A DNA stretch of 17,181 nt from Candidatus Saccharimonadota bacterium (GCA_017510305.1 JAFWNO010000056.1:1-17181); one strand, 5' to 3'. Positions 1 to 7,722 are shown, counted from the first letter of the stretch. The notes: generated from the letters alone by a model not told the origin. A program made the numbers and translations.

Positions 1-300
1 GCGAGAGCCATCCTTGCGGAGGCTAAAATTGAGCCTACCACTCGGGTGAAAGATCTCACCGAGGCTGAGGAACAGAAAATCAACGACATTATTTCCAGTA
101 GATATACCGTTGAGGGTGATCTCCGTCGCCTCGTTACAAATAATATCAAGCGCATTAAGGATATCAATTCTTACAAGGGTATCCGCCACAAGGCTAAATT
201 ACCAGTCAACGGCCAGCGTACTCGTACGAACGCACGCACTCGTAAGGGTAAGGCGATCGCTGTCGGTGGAGCGCAACCTAAAGCAGCAAGCAAGACTTAA
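1..300 (+). CDS. rpsM: 30S ribosomal protein S13, 5' partial
   Basis: Small-subunit head protein that contacts tRNA and 23S rRNA. The reading frame is open from base 1 and the N-terminal part lies outside the window; 99 codons are visible before TAA. The diagnostic C-terminal block [20 protein letters not shown], followed by NARTRKG, matches the S13 signature, and the upstream [10 protein letters not shown] segment matches the S13 helix region. A short tail rich in Ala, Lys and Gly follows NARTRKG, slightly longer than in many bacteria. It is the first visible gene of the alpha operon. The rpsK ribosome binding site overlaps its stop codon, so translation of the two is probably coupled. Identification is secure. 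Confidence 0.96.
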   Translation, partial: ARAILAEAKIEPTTRVKDLTEAEEQKINDIISSRYTVEGDLRRLVTNNIKRIKDINSYKGIRHKAKLPVNGQRTRTNARTRKGKAIAVGGAQPKAASKT

Positions 301-312
301 GGAGATAGATAA

Positions 313-777
313 ATGGCAGAAGAAGAAGTTAAAACCGCTCCTGAGGCAGCAGCCGAAGCAAAAGCAGAAGCTACCGAAACCTCAGTTGAAGCAAAAGCCA
401 CCAAGCGTGGTAAAAAAGGCAAAAGAATTGTTACCTCTGGCGAGGTGCATATTCAAGCCACTTTTAATAATACCATTGTCAGCATCACCGACAAGCAAGG
501 TCAAGTGCTTTCTGCATCATCTGCAGGTGCCAATGGCTTCCGCGGTGGCAAGAAGGGTACAGCTTACGCAGCCCAAGTCGCCGCTGAGAAAGCCGCTGAG
601 ATTGCCAAGAAAGATCACGGCCTAAACAGCGTAGACGTCTACGTTAAGGGTATTGGTCTTGGCCGCGACAGCGCTATTCGCGCCGTATCTGGCCTTGGCA
701 TTAAAATCGACAGCATTACAGATGTTACCCCAATTGCTCATGGTGGTGTCAGACCTAAGGGAGAAAGGAAACCATAA
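313..777 (+). CDS. rpsK: 30S ribosomal protein S11
   Basis: Platform protein of the 30S subunit that helps form the mRNA exit region. The core starts near residue 38 with IVTSGEVHIQATFNNTIVSI and ends with the conserved GLGIKIDSITDVTPIAHGG and RPKGERKP, the normal S11 C-terminus. At 154 residues it is about 25 longer than the usual 128; the extra length is an N-terminal extension (about residues 1-37) rich in Glu, Ala and Lys, which looks disordered. The start at 313 is supported by AAGGAG at about 299-304, eight bases upstream. Its TAA stop overlaps the rpsD start (TAATG), which implies translational coupling. Confidence 0.96.
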   Translation: MAEEEVKTAPEAAAEAKAEATETSVEAKATKRGKKGKRIVTSGEVHIQATFNNTIVSITDKQGQVLSASSAGANGFRGGKKGTAYAAQVAAEKAAEIAKKDHGLNSVDVYVKGIGLGRDSAIRAVSGLGIKIDSITDVTPIAHGGVRPKGERKP

Positions 778-1394
778 TGGCACGAGATAGATCCCCAATT
801 GGAAAACAGAGCCGCAGAGAGAGTTATGCTCTCGCGCCAAAGGCTCACAAAGTAATGGCAAAGAAGCAGGGCATTCCAGGCGAGCACGCTGATATGCGCC
901 GCCGTGGTGGTAGCCTCTACCTCACCCAGCTTCGTGAAAAGCAAAAAGTCCGCCACACCTACGGCCTTCTTGAAAAGCAATTTGCTAAACTCATGAAGGA
1001 GGCCAGCCGCGCAGAAGGCCTAGCAGGTGAAAACTTGCTTCAATTCCTCGAGCGCCGCGCCGACAACGTAGTATACCGTGCAGGATTTGCTCTAACTCGT
1101 CGCCAGGCTCGCCAGTTAGTTTCGCATGGCCACTTTGTCTTAAATGGTCGCAGAGTAGATATTCCATCTATTCGCCTGAAACCAGGTGATGTCCTAGAAG
1201 TACGTCCTAAATCTCAAAAGTCTGAATATTTCAAGGGTTTGGCCGATATTGCCGCAGCATCCTCTCAAAGTCCCCTCAGTTGGCTAAAAGCAGATGCTAA
1301 AAAAATGAAAATTGAAATCACTGGACTGCCAAAGCGTGAAGAAGCCGAGGCGGGCATTAACGAACAATTAATCGTTGAGTACTACTCACGCTAA
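777..1394 (+). CDS. rpsD: 30S ribosomal protein S4
   Basis: Primary 16S rRNA-binding assembly protein of the 30S body. It has 205 residues, the usual length. The N-terminal domain carries the MRRRGGSLYLTQLREKQKVR block (residues 40-59), and the S4 RNA-binding domain covers about residues 91-150 (FLERRADNVVYRAGFALTRR then QARQLVSHGHFVLNGRRVDI). There is no cysteine anywhere in the protein, so this is the zinc-free form of S4. The ATG overlaps the rpsK stop codon (TAATG), with an AAGGAAACC run just upstream as ribosome binding site. In many bacteria S4 represses this operon translationally; nothing visible here shows such a site. Confidence 0.96.
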   Translation: MARDRSPIGKQSRRESYALAPKAHKVMAKKQGIPGEHADMRRRGGSLYLTQLREKQKVRHTYGLLEKQFAKLMKEASRAEGLAGENLLQFLERRADNVVYRAGFALTRRQARQLVSHGHFVLNGRRVDIPSIRLKPGDVLEVRPKSQKSEYFKGLADIAAASSQSPLSWLKADAKKMKIEITGLPKREEAEAGINEQLIVEYYSR

Positions 1395-1406
1395 AGGAGG
1401 AAATAT

Positions 1407-2357
1407 ATGACAACAAAAGTAATTCACGAAGCAAACCTCGCCGAAGTTAATCAAATCGGAGAAAACAGTACAGAGTTTGTAATTAAGCCACTTTACTATG
1501 GCTATGGCAACACTCTTGGTAATTCCATCCGCCGCGTACTTCTCTCAAGCATCAAAGGCGCAGCTATTACCAGCTTCTCCATCGAGGGTTCCACTCACGA
1601 ATTTACCGCTATCCCAGGTATCCGTGAAGATGTTGTGGATATTATGCTTAATCTCAAGAATGTTAAGCTAAAGTGTCACACTGACGCCCCAGTTGAGCTA
1701 ACTTTGGAAATCAAAGGTAAAGATCAGAGCGAAAAAGATGGCGACAAGCGTGTGGTCGCTGGCGATATCTCCCTCCCAGCCGATGTAGAGATTGCCAATC
1801 CAAACCAAACCATCTGCCACATTGACGATCCAAATTACACCTTAAAGATGCATATGGTCGTCGAAACTGGCCGCGGTTATCTTACTATCGAACAAAGCAG
1901 CGAAGATCGTGTCCATTCTGATATGATTGCGCTCGATGCAGTATTTTCACCTGTCCTCCGCGTTCGTTACAATGTTGAAAATACACGTGTCGGTCAAGAC
2001 ACCAATCTTCAGCAGCTAACTATCACAGTTGATACTGATGGCACTATTACTCCTGAAGAAGCCTTCAAGGAGGCAAATGCTATCCTTGTCAATCAATACA
2101 CTGCTCTCGCCGGTGGCACCACAGTCGAAAGTGCACCAGCCCCAGGCAGCACAGAGGAGGAAGAAGATGCCGGTCTTATGCTTCCAATTGAGGAGCTCGG
2201 CCTTTCTGCTCGCACCGCCAATGCGCTTATCAATAACGAGATCAAAACCATTCGTGACCTTGTCATGCTATCTGATAGCGACCTCAAGGAGCTAAAAGGT
2301 TTTGGTACTAAAGCGCTTGACGAAGTTAAGGAAAAATTAACGGAGTTAAACATTTAA
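1407..2357 (+). CDS. rpoA: DNA-directed RNA polymerase subunit alpha
   Basis: Alpha subunit, which dimerises to scaffold RNA polymerase assembly. It has 316 residues, the standard length. The N-terminal dimerisation domain (about 1-230) shows NSIRRVLLSSIKGAAITSF and the HEFTAIPGIREDV block. A flexible linker rich in Pro, Ala and Glu lies around 240-255. The C-terminal domain (about 258-316) has LGLSARTANALINNEIKTIR and the helix-hairpin-helix LKGFGTKALDEVKEKL; the Arg in SARTAN corresponds to the UP-element and activator-contacting Arg. AAAGGAGG lies about six bases before the ATG. It sits between rpsD and rplQ, as in most bacteria. Confidence 0.97.
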   Translation: MTTKVIHEANLAEVNQIGENSTEFVIKPLYYGYGNTLGNSIRRVLLSSIKGAAITSFSIEGSTHEFTAIPGIREDVVDIMLNLKNVKLKCHTDAPVELTLEIKGKDQSEKDGDKRVVAGDISLPADVEIANPNQTICHIDDPNYTLKMHMVVETGRGYLTIEQSSEDRVHSDMIALDAVFSPVLRVRYNVENTRVGQDTNLQQLTITVDTDGTITPEEAFKEANAILVNQYTALAGGTTVESAPAPGSTEEEEDAGLMLPIEELGLSARTANALINNEIKTIRDLVMLSDSDLKELKGFGTKALDEVKEKLTELNI

Positions 2358-2358
2358 T

Positions 2359-2745
2359 ATGCACCGCCACGGATATAAAGGCCGCAAATTCGGCCGCGAA
2401 ACCGATCAGAGGTTAGCACTGCGGCGTAGCCTAATGTGCTCTCTGATTAAAGAGCAGTCCATCACGACTACTCTTGCCCGCGCAAAAGAAATGCGCCGTT
2501 ACACCGAGAAGTTGATTACTATCGCCAAAAAAGGTGGTCTAGCTAATCGCCGCTTACTCATCGCTCGCTTAAACAGTGTAGAGTGCGCAAACCTTCTTAT
2601 GGATGTAATTGCTCCGCAGATTACCCGCGATTCTGGCTATCTTCATATCGAACATGCCGGCTACCGCAAGGGTGACAATGCTGAGCTTGGCACCATCTCA
2701 TTTGTAGATGATATCAACATGGAAGTTAAAAAGGAGGATAAATAA
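2359..2745 (+). CDS. rplQ: 50S ribosomal protein L17
   Basis: Large-subunit protein near the exit tunnel. It has 128 residues, close to the family norm. The N-terminus MHRHGYKGRKFGRETDQRLA followed by LRRSLMCSLIKEQSITTTLA is the L17 signature (Leu-rich helix then TT.ARAKE). The start codon lies one base after the rpoA stop. Only a weak ribosome binding site is visible (GGAGTTAAACATTTA inside the end of rpoA), which suggests coupling to rpoA translation. Its TAA overlaps the rplM ATG. Confidence 0.96.
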   Translation: MHRHGYKGRKFGRETDQRLALRRSLMCSLIKEQSITTTLARAKEMRRYTEKLITIAKKGGLANRRLLIARLNSVECANLLMDVIAPQITRDSGYLHIEHAGYRKGDNAELGTISFVDDINMEVKKEDK

Positions 2746-3170
2746 TGAAAACTTATTCCCAGAAATCTTCCGAAATCAAGCGTGAATGGTATATCATCGA
2801 TGCCAATACCCTTCCACTAGGTAAATTAGCAGTAGTAATTGCTGATAAACTAATGGGCAAGTCTAAAGTTACCTATACCCCACACACTGATAATGGCGAT
2901 TATGTCGTAGTTATTAATGCCAAAGACCTCAAAGTCACCGGCAACAAGATGACAGACAAACTCTACCATCATCACAGTGGTTTCCCAGGTGGCCTCAAGA
3001 CTTTGAAACTCGAAGAAGTCATCGAGAAAGATCCATCCCGCGATATTAAACAGGCAGTTAAAGGTATGCTTCCAAAGAATAAGCTCGCCGCAGATCGTAT
3101 GGCAAGATTACGCATCTTCGACGGTGCTGAGCACGCCCACACCGCCCAAAGCCCAAAGGAGATTAAATAA
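2745..3170 (+). CDS. rplM: 50S ribosomal protein L13
   Basis: Early-assembly protein of the 50S subunit. It has 141 residues, the usual length. The conserved segments are WYIIDANTLPLGKLA near the N-terminus, YTPHTDNGDYVVVINA, YHHHSGFPGGLK in the middle, and AVKGMLPKNKL toward the end. The start overlaps the rplQ stop (TAATG), and AAGGAGG lies seven bases before it, inside rplQ. rplM and rpsI are joined to the alpha operon here, a common arrangement in Gram-positive and CPR genomes. Confidence 0.96.
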   Translation: MKTYSQKSSEIKREWYIIDANTLPLGKLAVVIADKLMGKSKVTYTPHTDNGDYVVVINAKDLKVTGNKMTDKLYHHHSGFPGGLKTLKLEEVIEKDPSRDIKQAVKGMLPKNKLAADRMARLRIFDGAEHAHTAQSPKEIK

Positions 3171-3568
3171 TGGCAGAAGCTAAATATACCTACGGGCTTG
3201 GCCGCCGAAAGAGCGCCACTGCCCGCGCCCGCCTCTATAAAGGCAAGGGCAACATTACTATCAACGACAAACCAGCCCTAGAGTATTTCTGTGGCGACAA
3301 GTCTAAGCTTGCCGAGATCACCGATCCTCTAGCCCTAGTCCAGAAACAGGCTGATTACGACATTACAATCAGAGTATCTGGCGGTGGCTTAGCTGGCCAA
3401 GTTGATGCTATCAAACTCGCTATTTCTAAAGCGATCACTGCTGAAGCAGCCGATCTTCGCCCAGTACTTAAGAAAGCCGGCTTCGTCAAGCGTGATCCAC
3501 GCGAGAAAGAGCGCAAGAAATACGGTCTCCGCTCTGCAAGAAAGAAAGAGCAGTTCTCCAAGCGTTAA
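3170..3568 (+). CDS. rpsI: 30S ribosomal protein S9
   Basis: 30S head protein whose C-terminal tail reaches the P-site tRNA. It has 132 residues. It shows the S9 N-terminal signature YTYGLGRRKSATARARLYKG, the glycine-rich SGGGLAGQVDAIKLAISKA, and the conserved basic C-terminus KKYGLRSARKKEQFSKR ending in the invariant SKR. The start overlaps the rplM stop (TAATG), with AAGGAG a few bases upstream. It is the last gene of the operon; a strong terminator follows 21 bases after the stop. Confidence 0.97.
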   Translation: MAEAKYTYGLGRRKSATARARLYKGKGNITINDKPALEYFCGDKSKLAEITDPLALVQKQADYDITIRVSGGGLAGQVDAIKLAISKAITAEAADLRPVLKKAGFVKRDPREKERKKYGLRSARKKEQFSKR

Positions 3569-3589
3569 TTCGCAAGAAAAAAGACCATC

Positions 3590-3622
3590 AAAATACCTCC
3601 CCGAAAAGGGAGGTATTTTTTT
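3590..3622. terminator. Bidirectional intrinsic terminator
   Basis: A perfect 12-bp stem, AAAATACCTCCC (3590-3601) with GGGAGGTATTTT (3608-3619), closes a six-base loop CGAAAA and is followed by T residues to 3622. The A-run at the left foot gives a short U-tract on the other strand. It therefore ends the ribosomal operon from the left and the membrane-protein gene at 3635 from the right. Confidence 0.93.
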
Positions 3623-3634
3623 ATGCTACCCTAA

Positions 3635-4165
3635 CTATTTCTCAATATATTTAGCACTCTTGTCGTATTTAGCAGAGCCAAAGCCAATTACCATCGCCAT
3701 AATATTCTGGAAGAAGATGAATAAGATAGCAGTACCAATGCCACGTTTGAAAGCTTTTGAAACCTTAAAGCACCAAACAATGCTAATAACAATAGCAGCA
3801 ATACTAACTACAGCATAGAGAATTATGCCAATCACATTCGGCGTAGTCATCTGGATGCTACTAAAATTAGCATTATTAATCTGTGTTGTAGTTGTTGGAA
3901 AGAAAACACTCACAACTATTGCAGCACAAATCACAGAAACTGGCCACCAAGGGGACATTCCGGCAATCTTATATGCTATACAGTAGTTATAAATAGGGAT
4001 TATGGCCTTCCACCCCTTCTCCCCAGCTTTTTCAAACATTTTCCACCAACCTATAATTAATAATATAAACCAAACGACGGCAATAATTGCGAAAGCCGCA
4101 AACATCCCGCCGAATATTCCGCCGGCTACCAATGCTTCATTAGTTGTTAATGTATTCGTTTCCAT
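3635..4165 (-). CDS. Small multi-pass membrane protein, DUF5684-like
   Basis: Integral membrane protein of 176 residues with no known reaction. Hydrophobic segments lie at about 11-40, 73-90, 110-133 and 143-163, so four membrane passes are likely. The block just after the first segment, WWKMFEKAGEKGWKAIIPIY, followed by NYCIAYKIAG, resembles the cytosolic loop of DUF5684 proteins as I recall them; such proteins are frequent in Saccharibacteria and some Gram-positive bacteria. The start at 4165 is supported by AAGGAG six bases upstream. It is transcribed toward the ribosomal operon and shares that operon's terminator. It is divergent from the lipase-like gene. The family call rests on memory of the motif, not on a search. 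Confidence 0.8.
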   Translation of the reverse strand: METNTLTTNEALVAGGIFGGMFAAFAIIAVVWFILLIIGWWKMFEKAGEKGWKAIIPIYNYCIAYKIAGMSPWWPVSVICAAIVVSVFFPTTTTQINNANFSSIQMTTPNVIGIILYAVVSIAAIVISIVWCFKVSKAFKRGIGTAILFIFFQNIMAMVIGFGSAKYDKSAKYIEK

Positions 4166-4198
4166 TGAAACTCCTTATGTTAATAATTATTTACCTTA

Positions 4199-4227
4199 AT
4201 TATACCTAAAAATATTTCAATATGCAA
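4199..4227 (-). promoter_or_regulatory. Promoter of the DUF5684-like gene
   Basis: On the minus strand, TATAAT (4204 to 4199) lies 17 bases after TTGCAT (4227 to 4222), which shares only the TTG of a -35 box. This -10 is preceded by AGG, not TG-N, so it differs from most promoters in the window. The expected RNA start is near 4192, giving a 27-base leader. Confidence 0.6.
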
Positions 4228-4278
4228 GAATAAGCAACAAAGTTAGCACAAATTACCGTTCCATTTTAGAAATGTTTA

Positions 4279-4287
4279 TGCTATAAT
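4279..4287 (+). promoter_or_regulatory. Extended -10 promoter of the lipase-like gene
   Basis: TGC-TATAAT at 4279-4287 is a perfect extended -10 element; no convincing -35 lies 17 bases upstream. The expected start is near 4294, leaving a leader of about 55 bases with AGAGG at about 4336-4340 as ribosome binding site. The octamer AATGTTTA (4271-4278) directly abuts it; the same octamer is repeated before the gene at 17033. Confidence 0.65.
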
Positions 4288-4348
4288 CAAACAAACAGGT
4301 CATATTATAAAAATCAAAAGAAATGTATCAAAAAAGAGGTTTAGCAAA

Positions 4349-6145
4349 ATGTCAAAATCAAGCAAACTAAACAACTATCTCATTGCCACCATAGGTCTGG
4401 CTGTTAGCATTGCCGCATTTAGCCCATTTACACATATCGTAAGTGCAGCAGAGCCAGAAAAAATCACTACTACTTACCCATACTATGCATTTGTCGAAGA
4501 TCCAGAGAATCCTTGGCAGACAGATTATGATGCGCTAGATGCGACAGATACTATAGAATATAGCGACGCATTCTTTTCGGAGCCATCTCCAGGCGACCAT
4601 CCAGGGCTTCGTGCCGTTTCCTATGCTCTAGCGCTAGCCGGCTACGAGAATGAGGCGGATGGCTACCCTTCCACATCTGAAACTCCAAATCCAAAGTTAT
4701 ATAACTTCCTCAATCAACTTGGCTTTTCCGATTACCAAAGTTGGGATACGTCATCCGAAGAAGACGGTCACTCTATGGGTACTACCATCGGTCATAAAAC
4801 ATTAGCTAGTGGGCAAGAGCTAGTTGTTGTCGCCCCTAGAAACTATAACTACATGACAGAGTGGCTATCAAATTTCAATATTGGTGCTAATGGCGACCAC
4901 GCCGGCTTTTCTGAATCAGCCAATTTCATCACAGATAGATTTAATCAGTATGTAAATAACCGCAATCTTTCTGATTATAAATTATGGGTAGTTGGCTACT
5001 CTCGTGGTGGCGCTGTTGTTGATTTATTTGCCAAGCAGCTTAATGCTAATATTGCAGATTATAGTTTTTCACCAGACAATCTTTACGCATATACTTTTGG
5101 CGCTCCACGCGCAAGTATTACCGAGACAAACTACACAAACATCCACGATGTTAAAGATGGCAATGATCTCTTGCTTGGCTATATCTTCCCAGAGCTATGG
5201 GGATTCTATAATACCGGCACCTATGAAGAGATTCACCCTGCTGATTTAGAAATTACCACATCTGTCGTAAATATCTCCGATTTTGTGGACAGTTCTAGGG
5301 CATTTAGTATCCTCTCGTCCAATGAGGGGATGACAGAAGAAGTCGGCACGATGAATGGCAAAGCCTATATGGATTCGTGGCTTCAATTCGTCATCAGTAA
5401 TGGCCTCACGCGTGAATATTTCAATACAGAAGTCAAGCAGCCACTTTCCGCCATTATGAAAGCATATCAACTAAGGACTTTAGACAAACAGAGTGAATTT
5501 CTTGATTTTATTAAGAGTACCGATAAAGGTCTAGCCAGCATGGTGGCTGCTAATGCCTTTATGGATTTGATGAGTGGAGCATACGGCCCAACTCTAGAGG
5601 AGGCCCTAAGTAATTTTCCTCCATACCAAGACCTAATTAAGGTTCTTAAAGGTACGGCCGTAGACGCCGATATTGATGAGTTTCTGACCTATCTCGATAC
5701 GTATATTGGCAACTATAGTGATTATGAGGCTGCCTTTGGTGAAGATCTCCATGTCACCGAAGCTGAGTTTACTATTATCAAAGATAATCTCCCACAATTG
5801 ATCAAGGCTCTTGCCCCACTCATCGTAGCTGATGCCGCATACACTCAGGCTACTTTTGGCGAAGATTACTCTCTGTTTTATACCTATACCCTAGTTTCTA
5901 ATGCTAAAAACCTCGTCATTGGCCACATCCCAGAAAGTATCATGCCAATCCTAAAGAGCTTAATTCCAACCGGTGGGGGAGATGAACCTGCCCCAGGCTT
6001 GCCAAATACTGGCGTCTTTACGAACACTAATACAAACTATAGTAGCGAATCCATACTACTGCCACTAGTTATCATCATATCAATCACTACTATTACCTCG
6101 TTATATACAATCATCAAAGCAAAAAAATATCTCTCAATGAGATAA
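4349..6145 (+). CDS. Secreted class 3 lipase-like protein with LPNTG anchor
   Basis: Predicted cell-surface serine hydrolase of 598 residues. A signal peptide covers about 1-34 (Lys-containing start, hydrophobic core, VSAA before Glu35). The nucleophile elbow is G216-Y-S218-R-G220, preceded by the strand DYKLWVV; TFGAPR at 249-254 is the strand typical of class 3 lipases. D273 and H296 are candidates for the other catalytic residues. The long region 300-540 is helical and unassigned. The C-terminus carries L551-P-N-T-G555, then a hydrophobic segment at about 568-590 and a basic tail (KAKKYLSMR), a classic sortase sorting signal. No sortase gene is in the window. Substrate is unknown; it could act on host lipids or esters. 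Catalytic Asp and His are inferred. Confidence 0.82.
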   Translation: MSKSSKLNNYLIATIGLAVSIAAFSPFTHIVSAAEPEKITTTYPYYAFVEDPENPWQTDYDALDATDTIEYSDAFFSEPSPGDHPGLRAVSYALALAGYENEADGYPSTSETPNPKLYNFLNQLGFSDYQSWDTSSEEDGHSMGTTIGHKTLASGQELVVVAPRNYNYMTEWLSNFNIGANGDHAGFSESANFITDRFNQYVNNRNLSDYKLWVVGYSRGGAVVDLFAKQLNANIADYSFSPDNLYAYTFGAPRASITETNYTNIHDVKDGNDLLLGYIFPELWGFYNTGTYEEIHPADLEITTSVVNISDFVDSSRAFSILSSNEGMTEEVGTMNGKAYMDSWLQFVISNGLTREYFNTEVKQPLSAIMKAYQLRTLDKQSEFLDFIKSTDKGLASMVAANAFMDLMSGAYGPTLEEALSNFPPYQDLIKVLKGTAVDADIDEFLTYLDTYIGNYSDYEAAFGEDLHVTEAEFTIIKDNLPQLIKALAPLIVADAAYTQATFGEDYSLFYTYTLVSNAKNLVIGHIPESIMPILKSLIPTGGGDEPAPGLPNTGVFTNTNTNYSSESILLPLVIIISITTITSLYTIIKAKKYLSMR

Positions 6146-6258
6146 TTGTGGTGGAGACGATGGGAGTCAAACCCACGTTTACCCCTTGGGACGTTCCGTG
6201 GGTTTGACGCTAATAAATTATAAAGCTTGTGGTGGAGACGATGGGAGTCAAACCCACG
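6146..6258. repeat. Duplicated 3' end of tRNA-Ala, att-like
   Basis: A 32-bp sequence occurs twice as an exact direct repeat, at 6146-6177 and 6227-6258, offset by 81 bp. The right copy is the 3' end of tRNA-Ala(CGC) (T-arm, acceptor strand and CCA) plus three flanking bases. The left copy lies downstream of the tRNA with no tRNA body. Part of the unit, CGTGGGTTTGAC, recurs in the opposite orientation at 6197-6208, making a 12-bp inverted repeat with 6166-6177. The arrangement resembles attachment-site duplication at a tRNA 3' end, but the interval is too short to hold an element. Confidence 0.8.
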
Positions 6259-6305
6259 ACCTCCGCAATGCGAATGCGGCGCTCTATCAACTGAGCTACG
6301 TCCCC
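6230..6305 (-). tRNA. tRNA-Ala, anticodon CGC
   Basis: A complete 76-base cloverleaf including an encoded CCA (complement of 6230-6232). Acceptor GGGGACG pairs with CGTCTCC, and the third pair is G3-U70, the identity element of alanine tRNA. The D-stem is GCTC/GAGC; the anticodon stem CCGCA/TGCGG encloses TTCGCAT with anticodon CGC (6270-6272 on the complement), reading GCG; the T-stem is GTGGG/CCCAT with one G-U pair. The loop TTTGACT departs from the usual TTCRANT at its third position. Confidence 0.96.
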
Positions 6306-6313
6306 ATACCACA

Positions 6314-6322
6314 ATTATACCA
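6314..6322 (-). promoter_or_regulatory. Extended -10 promoter of tRNA-Ala(CGC)
   Basis: On the minus strand TGG-TATAAT runs from 6322 to 6314, just downstream of the glyA stop. Eight bases separate its last T from tRNA base G1, so the expected RNA start is about two bases before the mature 5' end. I see no -35 box. Confidence 0.65.
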
Positions 6323-6325
6323 TAT

Positions 6326-7705
6326 TTACCCTATTGCCGGAACAGGGAATTTGAGTGCCAAATCTTTTACTTCTTGGCGTATCTGCTCAAGCCCAGCCCT
6401 GTATTCATCTAATCCTTCCTCGGTCTTAGCCTTTACGCAAATATCCATTACTTCCTTCATCCAGTCTGCAATCTTCACCATTTCATCTGTACCCATCCCC
6501 CGCGTAGTAATCGCCGGCGTCCCTAGCCGCACGCCACCTGGACGAAATGCTCCACCTTTATCGCCAGGCAATGCATTTGCATTCAGCGTCAAGCCAACCA
6601 TATCTAGTGCTCTTTCATAGAATTTACCATCTATTCCAAAGGCTTCCTCGCACTTTACAAGCACCAGATGATTATCTGTACCACCACCTTGCAAAACAAA
6701 GCCATTTTCCGCAAGTCTCGCAGCCAGCGCCTTTGCGTTTTCTACAATTTTTACCGCATAATCTTTAAACTCTGGCTGCAAAGCTTCACCAAAGGCCACT
6801 GCCTTTGCTGCGATTATATGTTCTAGCGGCCCACCTTGCGTTCCAGGGAACACCGCTTTATCAATCAAAATCGGAATATTCTCCAGTTTCTTCTCCGGAG
6901 CCTTCTTTAGCGGCGATCCGACATTGCCCATAGATAGAATCAAACCGCCACGTGGCCCACGCAAAGTCTTATGAGTAGTAGTGGTCATTACGTGGAAGCC
7001 ATGCTCCAAAGGATTTGGATGCACACCTCCAGCAATCAGTCCAGCCACATGTGCCATATCCGCCATCAAAAGCGCACCGATTTTATTGCCAATCTTCGCC
7101 ACCCTATCAAAATCTGGAATCTTCATAAAGGCAGAATAGCCAATCAAGATAATCTTTGGCTTCTCCTCTAGGGCTAGTCTCTCTAGCTCATCATAATCAA
7201 TATCTCCTTCTGGCGTAGTGCCATAAGCAATAAAATTGTAGATATGTGCAGAGCGCGTCACTGGCGAGCCGTGCGTTAAATGGCCACCATGCCCAAGATT
7301 CATCGCCAGAATCTTATCGCCAGGCTCGCACCAAGCCCAATACACCGCCTCGTTAGCATTGGCGCCAGAATGTGGCTGCACATTTGCATGATCCGCATGG
7401 AATAATTCCATCGCTCTCGCAATCGCTAGTCGTTCAATTCTATCCACATTCCTCTGGCCACCATAGTAGCGATAATTTGGCAGCACCTCCGAAGCAATTT
7501 TAGCTTCATCCATCTCTAATTTATCGCCATCAAACTTCAAGCCCTCAAAAGAAGGATAGCCTTCGCTATATTTATTGGTCAAAATCGACCCCATTGCTAT
7601 CAAGACATTCTCCGAGACATAGTTCTCGCTCGGAATTAATTCCAACCCTTCACTTTGCCGCACCTTTTCCGCACCAATCAAATCAAATACTGGATCGTTT
7701 TTCAT
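6326..7705 (-). CDS. glyA: Serine hydroxymethyltransferase
   Basis: PLP enzyme that converts serine and tetrahydrofolate to glycine and 5,10-methylene-tetrahydrofolate, the carbon donor for thymidylate synthesis. The PLP lysine is K246 in TTTTHK, followed by TLRGPRGG. Other family blocks are LIPSENYVS (23-31), NVQPHSGANANEAVY, MADMAHVAGLIAGG and FPGTQGGPLEH. It has 459 residues, about 40 more than most bacterial forms. The extra length includes an insertion at about 52-76 between SEGYP and NYRYYGG, which are nearly contiguous in canonical enzymes, and a smaller one before DKAVFPG. AAAGGAG ends six bases before the ATG. It is the last gene of thyA-folA-glyA, 17 bases after folA. Confidence 0.95.
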   Translation of the reverse strand: MKNDPVFDLIGAEKVRQSEGLELIPSENYVSENVLIAMGSILTNKYSEGYPSFEGLKFDGDKLEMDEAKIASEVLPNYRYYGGQRNVDRIERLAIARAMELFHADHANVQPHSGANANEAVYWAWCEPGDKILAMNLGHGGHLTHGSPVTRSAHIYNFIAYGTTPEGDIDYDELERLALEEKPKIILIGYSAFMKIPDFDRVAKIGNKIGALLMADMAHVAGLIAGGVHPNPLEHGFHVMTTTTHKTLRGPRGGLILSMGNVGSPLKKAPEKKLENIPILIDKAVFPGTQGGPLEHIIAAKAVAFGEALQPEFKDYAVKIVENAKALAARLAENGFVLQGGGTDNHLVLVKCEEAFGIDGKFYERALDMVGLTLNANALPGDKGGAFRPGGVRLGTPAITTRGMGTDEMVKIADWMKEVMDICVKAKTEEGLDEYRAGLEQIRQEVKDLALKFPVPAIG

Positions 7706-7722
7706 ATTGTCTCCTTTAGTTA

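Noticed and set aside
5246..5470. Minus-strand frames inside the lipase-like, cls, trpS and ribosomal genes
   Set aside because: They lie wholly within well-supported genes on the other strand, lack ribosome binding sites and show no family resemblance.
6166..6208. 12-bp inverted repeat as a terminator for the lipase-like gene or the tRNA
   Set aside because: The stem is good but no T-run follows on either strand; it is better explained as a third copy of the tRNA T-arm sequence.
6037..6312. Minus-strand frame of 91 codons with two GFDSHRLHH repeats
   Set aside because: It is translation across tRNA-Ala and its duplicated 3' end; the repeat in the protein is the repeat in the tRNA sequence. 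This is a well-known false gene.
6186..6620. Plus-strand frames across the tRNA (144 and 61 codons)
   Set aside because: They read antisense through tRNA-Ala and into the glyA 3' end; no ribosome binding site.
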